Assembly: GCF_001402915.1 (NCBI RefSeq)
Contig: NZ_CP012945.1
Coordinates: 4,255,501-4,319,500 of the forward strand
Length of the DNA stretch: 64,000 nt
Source: Devosia sp. A16
Lineage (GTDB): Bacteria; Pseudomonadota; Alphaproteobacteria; Rhizobiales; Devosiaceae
Direction of reading: 5' to 3'
Shown here: piece by piece, positions 51,048 to 58,865 of the stretch
Position numbering within the stretch: the stretch's first letter is position 1
How the letters are laid out: each line of letters starts with the position of its first letter
Program-made: the position numbers and the translations under genes
Notes under the pieces: generated by a model
The model's database searches: none
What the model saw: the letters and a program-made list of their open reading frames with translations, nothing else
What the model was told of the DNA's origin: nothing

Positions 51048-51172
51048 GATGGGCGTCGATGAAGCTGTGGGCTAAGGCGGTTTGGCGCGCGCGCTGTCGG
51101 AACGATAGCGGTAGGATACGCGCCTGAGTTTCTCCCGGGTGCGTTTCCGGGAAAGTTGGAAAGGAAAGTGCC

Positions 51173-51673
51173 ATGGCTGGCAGCGTGAACAAGGTCATCC
51201 TGGTAGGCAATCTCGGCAATGACCCCGAGGTGCGGAACCTGCCGTCAGGCGGCAAGGTGGTGAACCTCAGCGTCGCGACCTCCGACCAGTGGCGCGACAA
51301 GAACACCGGCGAGCGCAAGGAGCGTACCGAGTGGCACCGCGTGGTGATCTTCTCGGAAGGGCTGGTGCGCGTTGCCGAGCAGTACCTGCGCAAGGGCTCA
51401 AAGGTTTACATCGAAGGCTCGCTGCAGACCCGCAAGTGGCAGGATCAGTCCGGCCAGGACAAATACTCGACCGAGGTCGTGCTGCAGGGCTTCAACTCGA
51501 CGCTGACCATGCTCGATGGACGCGGCGATGGCGAAGGCGCTTCGGGTGGCGGTGGCTTCTCGAGCCCGCGGGAATCGAGCGGCTTCGGCGGCCCGCCGGC
51601 CCGCCAGGAGCGGCGCCCGAGCTCGGCTCCGGCGTTCGAGTCGGGCTCGATGGATGACGATATTCCGTTCTGA
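51173..51673 (+). CDS. ssb: Single-stranded DNA-binding protein
   Basis: This 166-residue SSB has an N-terminal OB fold (1 to about 110, starting [20 protein letters not shown]) with the [12 protein letters not shown] and [14 protein letters not shown] segments that contact DNA and form the tetramer. A Gly/Arg/Pro-rich linker leads to the acidic tip MDDDIPF, which binds repair and replication partners. AAGGAAAG precedes the ATG. It is divergent from uvrA under LexA control. Confidence 0.97.
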   Translation: MAGSVNKVILVGNLGNDPEVRNLPSGGKVVNLSVATSDQWRDKNTGERKERTEWHRVVIFSEGLVRVAEQYLRKGSKVYIEGSLQTRKWQDQSGQDKYSTEVVLQGFNSTLTMLDGRGDGEGASGGGGFSSPRESSGFGGPPARQERRPSSAPAFESGSMDDDIPF

Positions 51674-51698
51674 GGCAGTTGCACCAGTTATGAATTCG

Positions 51699-51724
51699 AA
51701 CGGGCCGCGCGAGCGGCCCGTTTT
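51699..51724 (+). terminator. Rho-independent terminator after ssb
   Basis: The stem CGGGCCGC (51701-51708) / GCGGCCCG (51713-51720), extended by two A-T pairs, has a GCGA loop and is followed by TTTTC. Confidence 0.88.
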
Positions 51725-51819
51725 CATTGGGATGAGTGCGTCGAGCAGGCGAGATGATGGGATCGCTGCTGTCACCACAAGGCAGGGCTGTCGCATATGG
51801 AAGCGGCCGGCTTGTCGGT

Positions 51820-51866
51820 AACCCCCGCTCGTCGCCTTCGGGACGGACCCGCGGGCTGCCCCCGCA
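51820..51866. repeat. GC-rich palindromic repeat between ssb and LuxR-type gene
   Basis: The sequence GTCGCCTTCGGGACGGACCC with flanking CCCGC/GCGGG arms forms overlapping hairpins. It resembles the repeats near 47802-47850 (CCGTCCTTCGGACGG core) and sits at the convergent end of two genes. Confidence 0.45.
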
Positions 51867-51870
51867 TGAG

Positions 51871-53007
51871 TCAGAGCGACATCGATCCCGCCAGTCGGAT
51901 CAGGTCGGCCTGGCGTCGGGTGCCGGTCTTGGCGAACAGGCGGAGCAGGTGGGTACGGGCGGTCCCCAGCCCGACGCCGAGTTGCTGCGCCGTCTCGAGC
52001 GGGGTGGCTCCGGCCGCGATCGCCGCCAGCACCCGGCTCTCGGCCGGCGTCAGGCCATAGAGTGCCGCCAGGGCGTCGCGCGGCGGCGCCAGCCGACTGC
52101 TGCCGGTGGCGATGAACACGGCGCCCGCGGCGCTGGGGGCAAGCGTGCCGCGGAACGGACCCTGGCGCAGCGGCAGCACGTGGAGCAGGGCGGGTCCGGC
52201 ATTGCGGGCGAGGGCGATGCCCCCGGAATGTCCAATCCCGGCCTCGTCACCGAGCTCGGCCAGCATGGTTCGAAGGGTATGCGACTGCTCGGCTGTGGGC
52301 AGAGAGAGCCGACCACGCGCCTCAACGATGCCATCCCGCTCGGCGAGCAGGTCGCGGCCGCTGCTGTTGGCATGGACGATGCCGAGCCCTTCGTCGACCA
52401 GCACGATAGGGGTTGGCGCCGCATCGAGCGTGGCCGCAAAGGTCGCAGCCGTCACGGCGCTGATGTCGAGCATCCGGCTGATGGTGGCGGCGCGTCGGAT
52501 ATGCGGGGCGAGCAGACGCACCAGCCCGATCTCGTCATCCCCGATCGGGCCATCCGAGACATGACGGGCAAAGCCGACCGAGCAGTAGTTGTCGTGCTCG
52601 CGGGTGATGGCGACCGCCATCAGGTCGCTGATCCCCTGCGGCGCGATTCACTCATGGAAATAGGCGCTGTCCAGCCATCGAGGCGCCGACCGAACGCGGG
52701 AGAGCACTTGCGGTTCGCCGATCGCGAACGCTCCGATGGCCGCCGGCCCGCCCCACTGCGCAACGATGGCGGACCCGAACTCGGCGAGACGCCTGACGTA
52801 GTCGGCGGCAATGCCGCTGGTCACATTCAGCAAGGGACGGCCCGAGGGGGCAGTCCAGATGGTGAACATGGCATTGCTGAAGCGGAGGATATGGCGCAGT
52901 TCGGCGAGCGTCTCTTCCCAGCGCATCGGGTCGAGCGCGCAGTCGTACACCAAGCCTACCAGGCGCGACAGCGCCGCCGCATCTGTACTCGTGGTTGCTG
53001 GAACCAT
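51871..53007 (-). pseudogene. LuxR-type regulator interrupted by one in-frame TGA
   Basis: Two minus-strand frames are one gene. 53007-52648 encodes 119 residues ending WLDSAYFHE. Then comes TGA (52650-52648), nine in-frame codons (IAPQGISDL), and a 249-residue frame from 52620 to 51871. Without the stop the protein would be 378 residues: an N-terminal sensor-like region and a C-terminal LuxR-type helix-turn-helix (GLTPAESRVLAAIAAGATPL, then ETAQQLGVGLGTARTHLLRLFAKTGT). The context around the stop, FHE-x-IAPQGI, suggests a Trp codon TGG became TGA. It could be a pseudogene, a sequencing error or stop read-through. It is divergent from the 12-cysteine protein gene. Confidence 0.8.
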
Positions 53008-53125
53008 CTATCCCTGCCGCGCCCCCGCGAAGAAGCCGCCGCAGCCTCCACCATTTGGTAGACGACCGCAATTGAAGAAGCATGTTCCCTCGCGTGGATT
53101 TTCCGGCCGTCCGAGGAGACCACCC

Positions 53126-53671
53126 ATGCGCCACCTGTTCGTATTCGCCTGTATGCTGCTTGCGCTGATCGGCGCCGCCCACGCCGATGAAAAAGCCTTC
53201 AAGAACCCGCTGAACGGCAAGAACCGCCTCGACTACTGCTACAGCTGGCAGACCGGCTGCGGCCAGGAGGCTGCCGACGCATTCTGCGTCGGCAAGGGGT
53301 TCAAGAGCGCCACCGGCTTCAAGATCGCCAAGGGGGCGGGACTGCTGACGCCGACGCGTACCATCGGCGACGGTTCGGTTTGCGATGGCCCGACCTGCGA
53401 CAGCTTCGCCACCATCACCTGTTACAAACCGGGCGCCGGCGATGTCTACATCGAACCCAAGGTGCAGGGCGTGCGGGTGGATTGGTGCTTTGCCTGGCAG
53501 AAGGGCTGCGGCCAGAAAGCCGCCGATGCGTTCTGCCAGTCGAAGGGGTATGCCGCTGCCGCCAAGTTCTTCAAGGCCGAGAGCGTCGGACCGACGCGCG
53601 TGCTCAGCACCGGCCAGCTTTGCGACGATACCAGCTGTGACGGCTTCTCGTCGCTGCAATGCACCAACTAG
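53126..53671 (+). CDS. Secreted 12-cysteine protein with two repeated domains
   Basis: This 181-residue protein begins with a signal peptide (cleavage near residue 20, GAAHADE) behind a GAGGAG ribosome-binding site. The mature part is two copies of a ~65-residue domain, each with six cysteines in nearly the same spacing: C38, 45, 54, 86, 91, 99 and C121, 128, 137, 166, 171, 179. Shared text includes CGQEAADAFCVGKGF / CGQKAADAFCQSKGY and LTPTRTIGDGSVCD / VGPTRVLSTGQLCD. Three disulfides per domain are likely, so it is periplasmic or extracellular. No family is recognised. It is divergent from the broken LuxR-type gene. Confidence 0.85.
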   Translation: MRHLFVFACMLLALIGAAHADEKAFKNPLNGKNRLDYCYSWQTGCGQEAADAFCVGKGFKSATGFKIAKGAGLLTPTRTIGDGSVCDGPTCDSFATITCYKPGAGDVYIEPKVQGVRVDWCFAWQKGCGQKAADAFCQSKGYAAAAKFFKAESVGPTRVLSTGQLCDDTSCDGFSSLQCTN

Positions 53672-53696
53672 CCGCTCCCGGGAGAAGCCAGGGCGT

Positions 53697-55592
53697 TCAG
53701 CCGACCAGTCGTGGCGGCCGGGTGTTGACCGGCGCCACGACGCTCTGGTTCCGTCCCTGGCTTTTGGCGTCATAGAGCGCCAGGTCGGCGGTGCTGATCA
53801 GCCACGAGCCGTCATGCACGGCATCCTCGTCACGCGGATCGATTATGGCGACGCCGATACTCACCGTCACCACCCGCCACGGCAGGTTGCGCGCATGCGG
53901 GATGGCAAGCGCCTGCACCTGCCTGCAGAGCTCGGCGGCAATGGTCCGGGCGGCCTCGATATCGGTGTCCGGCAGCAGCACTGCCATCTCCTCGCCGCCA
54001 TAGCGCGCGGCAAGGTCGGTGGGCCGCCGGGCGCTCATGACGGCGACGGCGGCGATCGATTTGAGGCAGGCGTCGCCGGCGAGGTGACCATGATCGTCGT
54101 TGAAGCGCTTGAAGCGGTCGGCGTCGATCATCAGCAGCGCCAAAGGGCTGGCAAGGCGGCGCGCCCGCGCCACCTCGCGGCTGAGTGCGTCGTCGAACGC
54201 TCGCCGGTTGGCAATGCCGGTCAGGCCATCGCGCATGGCGAGGCCTTCGAGCTGCAGCTCCAGGTGCTTGCGTTCGGTGATGTCACGCGTCACGCCGACG
54301 ACCGACAGCCGCTCGGAGCGCTCCGCGGCGATGCGCAGCGAGGTCTCGAGCCAGACTTCGCGTCCGTCCTTGTGCTCGACCCGGAACGATACCGTCTCCT
54401 GCTCCGACAGGCCGTCGCGCAGCCGTGCTGCCGCCGCTTCCACGGCTTGCCGGTCGAGTGGGTTCACTACCTCGAAGGCATTCTTGCCCAGCATGTCCGC
54501 GGGCCGGTAACCGGTCAGCCGCTCGAGGGCAGGGGAGATGTAGGTACGGGTCCCGTCGGTCTCGAAGCGCTCCACCAGGTCGCTGGCGCTCTCGGCCAGC
54601 AGCCGGAACTCCGCCTCCTTCTGTTCGAGCACGCCCTCGCTCCGTTGCCGGCGCCGGATCTGCTCGACCAGCCGCAGCCCGAGCAGGCCGGCCGCCAGCG
54701 TCAGCCCCAGGGTGATGGCGCCACGTTGCACGGCCCCGCGTCCCCAGTCGGCCAGCACCTCGTCATGCGACACCGCCACCACCGAGACCACCGGGTAACG
54801 TGTGCCGCGGTCGAAGCCGCCAATCCGCCGATGCCCGTCTATGGCTGAATCGTAGTGGTGTGCGCCAGAGGGCTCGGCCCTGGCGTCGGCTTCGAACAGT
54901 TCGCCCTCGCCGAGATTCTCGTCCAGCAGATCGGGGTGGTAGGGCTTGCGGCTGAGCAGCCGGCCAGTGCTGTCGTAAAGGCTGATCGTGCCGAGCGCCC
55001 CGACGTTGATGCTGTCGTAGACATCGGCGAAGTACCGCGCATCGATCGCCGCCACCACGACACCGCCGAAACTGCCATCCGGCTTGTCGAAACGTCGGCT
55101 CACGGTGGTGATCATGGCGTCGTTCTCGGCGCCGCGGACCGGGGCGCCGAACGAGAGCGCATCGCTCGGCGAATTCATGTGGGCGCGAAAATAGCCATAG
55201 GTGCTCTGGTTGTCGCCGGCCGGCATGTCGGCAGCGGTGGTCACCATCCAGTTGCCGTCGGCATCGTACACGTAGATGCCGCGCAGGCGCTTGGCGCTGT
55301 CCATGGTGCGCAGCATGAACGCCTCGGTCTGCCGCAGCGCCGCATCGTCGAGCCCGGCGGTTTCCAGCTGGAAGCTGACCAGCGACACCGCCTGATCGGC
55401 AATCTCGTAGGTGTCCTCGGCATGCTGGCGCATCGACCGGGCGAGGTTCCGGGTATCGAGCTCGACCTTGCGCACCGCGGCATCATAGGCCACCCACTCG
55501 CGCCAGCCCTCCAGCACCACGATCGCCACGCAGATCGCCGCGACGAACAGCGCCGCGCGTCTGGTCAGGGATTTCGAGGCCGTTGGGGCCAT
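53697..55592 (-). CDS. Membrane diguanylate cyclase with sensor and PAS domains
   Basis: This 631-residue signalling protein has a membrane helix (about 13-30) and a periplasmic Cache-like sensor (about 40-280, with RGIYVYDADGNWMVTTAADM). A second helix follows (about 290-310), then a PAS domain (about 325-445) and a C-terminal GGDEF domain (about 450-620). The active-site loop reads GGEEM at 532-536, where GG(D/E)EF is usual. An inhibitory I-site RPTD lies five residues before it. It should make cyclic di-GMP, with product inhibition. The final phenylalanine change is unusual but often tolerated. Confidence 0.92.
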   Translation of the reverse strand: MAPTASKSLTRRAALFVAAICVAIVVLEGWREWVAYDAAVRKVELDTRNLARSMRQHAEDTYEIADQAVSLVSFQLETAGLDDAALRQTEAFMLRTMDSAKRLRGIYVYDADGNWMVTTAADMPAGDNQSTYGYFRAHMNSPSDALSFGAPVRGAENDAMITTVSRRFDKPDGSFGGVVVAAIDARYFADVYDSINVGALGTISLYDSTGRLLSRKPYHPDLLDENLGEGELFEADARAEPSGAHHYDSAIDGHRRIGGFDRGTRYPVVSVVAVSHDEVLADWGRGAVQRGAITLGLTLAAGLLGLRLVEQIRRRQRSEGVLEQKEAEFRLLAESASDLVERFETDGTRTYISPALERLTGYRPADMLGKNAFEVVNPLDRQAVEAAAARLRDGLSEQETVSFRVEHKDGREVWLETSLRIAAERSERLSVVGVTRDITERKHLELQLEGLAMRDGLTGIANRRAFDDALSREVARARRLASPLALLMIDADRFKRFNDDHGHLAGDACLKSIAAVAVMSARRPTDLAARYGGEEMAVLLPDTDIEAARTIAAELCRQVQALAIPHARNLPWRVVTVSIGVAIIDPRDEDAVHDGSWLISTADLALYDAKSQGRNQSVVAPVNTRPPRLVG

Positions 55593-55752
55593 GAGGCGAG
55601 GCTCCAGCTACCGGTTCGAGTGCAGTCTGTGTGCCATGCTCTCGTTAACATCAGCGCAAGCCGGTAGTTAGCATCACCCCTCATCAATTCACCACAAACG
55701 CGAACGGACGGCACTGGGCCGCCCGTCGAAACGCGTATCGGTGGCGAAACGC

Positions 55753-56286
55753 CTACTTGGTGAACGGCACCGAGGCCTTGAGCATCTCGCCGGTGGCATT
55801 GAAGATCACCTGGAAATCGACGCCGATCGCCTGGCCCTTGCCCTTGAGGATGATCGCAGCAGTGACGGTCAGGTCATTGCCTTCCTCGTCCTTGTTCCGC
55901 TCCTTGAGGTTGAACACGATGTTGTCGCCCGACTTCTTGCCGACCGCGAGCCCGGAGAAGGTGACGTTCGACGTCATCGCGGCCTCATAGCGGCGGGCCG
56001 AGTCGTTGTAGGCCAGCGTGCCGTTGACCGCGAGGCTGGTGCCCGCGAGCGTGCAACGGCCGGAATAGTTGACCTTGTCCGAGTTGCCTTCGCTGAGCGA
56101 CAGGCGACACACCACGGACTCGCTGTCGGCCCCGACCAGCGTGCCGCGGCCTTTCCAGCTGCCGAGATAGGACTTCAGCAGCGCCACGTCCGCCGGCGCG
56201 GCCATTGCGGGGGCAACGGCCATCGGGGTTGCGGCAAGCAGACCGGCGAGCGCGAGAATTCGCGGCAGGGGTCCGAACAGCTTCAT
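55753..56286 (-). CDS. Small secreted beta-rich protein coupled to RND exporter
   Basis: This 177-residue protein has a signal peptide (cleavage near residue 29, PAMAAPA). The mature part begins LLKSYLGSWKGRGTLVGADS, a G.W.G pattern like lipocalin-type small-molecule carriers. Alternating beta-strand-like segments and two cysteines (VVCRLS, SGRCTL) follow. The ATG shares four bases with the stop of the upstream MMPL-family exporter gene, so translation is coupled. No family is named with confidence. A role as a periplasmic partner of the exporter is inferred from coupling. Confidence 0.8.
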   Translation of the reverse strand: MKLFGPLPRILALAGLLAATPMAVAPAMAAPADVALLKSYLGSWKGRGTLVGADSESVVCRLSLSEGNSDKVNYSGRCTLAGTSLAVNGTLAYNDSARRYEAAMTSNVTFSGLAVGKKSGDNIVFNLKERNKDEEGNDLTVTAAIILKGKGQAIGVDFQVIFNATGEMLKASVPFTK

Positions 56287-58580
56287 TTCTTAACGCCTCC
56301 AAGCGGATGAAAGAATCGCCCCCCGGCGACCAGCAGTGCAGGCAGGATGAACACATCTCCGATGACTGCAAAGCCGAGAGTTATCACAAACAGTGTGCCG
56401 AACAATGCGACCTGCGGCAGTTCGGAGAACATGACGATCGCCGTGCCGGAGCACAGGATCAGCGTCGCGGCGATGATGGCGCCGCCGATGCGTTCCATCG
56501 TGTGGTGGATCGCGTCCATATGCGAGCGGCCTTCCTCGCGTCGCGCATGCAGGTAGTGCGACAGGAAGTGCGTGGTGTCGTCCACCGCGATACCGAACGC
56601 GATCGTCAGCGACAGCACCGTGGTCAGCTGCAGCCCGGCTCCCGACCACCATAGATAGGCTTCGGTGCCCAGGATCGGGAACAGGTTGGGAATGGCGGTC
56701 GCCACCGCAACGCGCAGCGAGCGGAATGCCCAGCCGATGAGGAACAGGTTGACGATCACCGAGATGGTGAGGTCGAGCTGCAGGCCACGCACGATGTTGT
56801 CGGTGGCGTAGGTGGTCATCACCCGGAAGCCACCCACTTCGGCGCCTTCGATGCCGGCTGCCTTGACGTCGGCCTGGATGCCTTCCTTGAGCTTCACCAG
56901 CTCCTCGGAGTCGATGATCGTCGGCATGAAGCCGGTGATCAGCGCATGCATGCCGTCATCGGAAACGAAGCGGCGCTTCAGGTCGCCAACGGCGTTGAAG
57001 ATCTGCTCGCGGGTGAAGCCGGACTCCGCGTAATGCGTGAATGCGGCGGCCGAGATGACCTTGTTGGCGCCCAGGTGCTTTTCGACGATGTCGTGCACCA
57101 GCTTTATGGTCTTGAAGTCCTCGTCGCCGACGTCCGAGACGCCTTCCTTGAGCGGAATGCTGACATAGAGCGGGGCCACCCCGCCGACGCCCTGGTCGAT
57201 CTGCTCGGCCGCCGTCAGCGCCGTCGAGCCCTTCGCCATGAAGTCTTCGAACGAGAAATGCGGCTGGATCAGGAAGTAGGGGATCAGCAGCAGTCCCGTG
57301 CCGACGATGGCGATCGCCGCGATCGCCCGGCCGAACTTGCGGGCCATGAACCAGGCCAGCGGGATCGGCGCGGTGATGGCGAAGCTCGGCTTGGGCGCCT
57401 TGAAGCCCAGCCGGATGGCCAGCTTCAACAGCAGCGGCAGGAACGTCATCAGGCAGATGAAGTTGGTCAGCGACGCCAGCGTGCCGGCATAAGAGAATTC
57501 CTGGATGCCCTGGCCGGCGGTCAATGACAGCGAGGCGAACGACACCAGCGTGGTCAGCATGGTCAGCGCGCTGGCCGGGCCCACCACGCGCACCGTCTCG
57601 TCGACGGCTTTGTAGGGATCCATGCCTTCCCGCCAGTAGGCGAGCCAGTTGAAGATGAAGAATAAGCTCTCCGCGAAGGCGATCACCAGGACGATCGTGG
57701 TCACGATGATGGTGAGGAAGGAGAACGAACCGAACAGGAAGATGATGAGGCCCATCACCCACAGGATGGCGATGAACGGCGTCGCGGCCACCAGCACGGC
57801 GCCCCAGAACGAGCGCAGTGACAACAGCGCAATCAGCGATCCCAGCGCGAAACCATAGACGGTGAACTTGATCTGGTCGCCGACTGCGGCGCTCAGCATC
57901 TCCGAGGTCCAGATCGGCGGGCCGGTCAGCTCGACCTGCACGCTGGTGCTCTCATAGTCCTTCACGATGTCGCGGAGCGCCGCGATCATCTGCTTGGTGC
58001 CGCCTCCCTTGGTCATCTCGGGATCGGGGAACACGATGATCACCACCCCGGAAAGGTCGGGGTTGATGAGATTCCGCATCATCGGGTCGTTCTGGTAGAG
58101 CTCGGTGAGCGCCGTCTTGACCTCGTCGGCGTTGGCCATGCCCTCCGGCACGGCCGGCAGCGTCGTGCCGTCCGGCCCGGGCTTGCGCAGCGTGAACGCC
58201 GACATCGTGCCGGTGACGTATTCGCTGTTCGACAGGTCCAGCGCCATGGCGCGGATCGTCTCGATGGTATCCGGATTGGTCAGGTCAGGTGAGTTGACCA
58301 AGAGGTAGATGTCGTTCTCGAAGGTGCCGAACGTATTCGCCAGGTGTTCGTAGTTGTCGTATTCTTCGCCCGAATGCGCGAACACCCGGAGCATGTCGCC
58401 ATCGACGCTGGCGCGCGGCACGTTGACTGCGCAGAACACAGTCATCAGCAGGACAAAGACGGCAACGATGCGTGGCTGCTTAAGCGTGAGGTGACCAAGC
58501 ACCTCGAGGCCGAAACCGATGGAACGATCATGCCCGAAGGCCCAGTTCCAGAGCCGGCCCAGCAAAGTATTCTTCGACAA
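56283..58580 (-). CDS. RND/MMPL-family transporter
   Basis: This 765-residue inner-membrane transporter has about twelve helices. The first (near 37-53) is followed by a periplasmic loop, a block of five or six helices (about 235-420), a second large periplasmic loop (about 435-590), and a final block (about 600-755). The family signature appears as LSLTIAFGIAVDDTTHFLSHYL. MMPL/HpnN-type proteins export lipids or hydrophobic compounds with proton drive. The start is TTG at 58580 behind AGGGGA; there is no suitable ATG. It overlaps the small secreted-protein gene. The substrate is unknown. Confidence 0.88.
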   Translation of the reverse strand: MSKNTLLGRLWNWAFGHDRSIGFGLEVLGHLTLKQPRIVAVFVLLMTVFCAVNVPRASVDGDMLRVFAHSGEEYDNYEHLANTFGTFENDIYLLVNSPDLTNPDTIETIRAMALDLSNSEYVTGTMSAFTLRKPGPDGTTLPAVPEGMANADEVKTALTELYQNDPMMRNLINPDLSGVVIIVFPDPEMTKGGGTKQMIAALRDIVKDYESTSVQVELTGPPIWTSEMLSAAVGDQIKFTVYGFALGSLIALLSLRSFWGAVLVAATPFIAILWVMGLIIFLFGSFSFLTIIVTTIVLVIAFAESLFFIFNWLAYWREGMDPYKAVDETVRVVGPASALTMLTTLVSFASLSLTAGQGIQEFSYAGTLASLTNFICLMTFLPLLLKLAIRLGFKAPKPSFAITAPIPLAWFMARKFGRAIAAIAIVGTGLLLIPYFLIQPHFSFEDFMAKGSTALTAAEQIDQGVGGVAPLYVSIPLKEGVSDVGDEDFKTIKLVHDIVEKHLGANKVISAAAFTHYAESGFTREQIFNAVGDLKRRFVSDDGMHALITGFMPTIIDSEELVKLKEGIQADVKAAGIEGAEVGGFRVMTTYATDNIVRGLQLDLTISVIVNLFLIGWAFRSLRVAVATAIPNLFPILGTEAYLWWSGAGLQLTTVLSLTIAFGIAVDDTTHFLSHYLHARREEGRSHMDAIHHTMERIGGAIIAATLILCSGTAIVMFSELPQVALFGTLFVITLGFAVIGDVFILPALLVAGGRFFHPLGGVKK

Positions 58581-58865
58581 TAGATTCGTCCCCTAGACGA
58601 TGGCGCCCCGCGTCAGGCGCGGATTACTACGGATTCACGTGCCGTGCGTCCAGCCGTTTGAGAGGGCGGCATGGCCCCGATTGTGGCGCCGAGCGGCGAT
58701 TCCGGCCCAAAGTTGCCGCAAACCCACGGCAATGTGACTTGGCGCGTAGCGTGGCTTCCTTCCCCAATACCGTGGACATCCCCGTCGGCCATCCAGCGCC
58801 GATTGGTCTTCGGATTGGGAATCGCCTAAAGCTTGCGCCAGGTTTCATAGTTCGAAAACGGCCCC

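Noticed and set aside
50860-51172. A small protein gene in the uvrA-ssb gap
   Set aside because: No frame there has both a ribosome-binding site and protein-like composition; promoters and LexA boxes account for the space.
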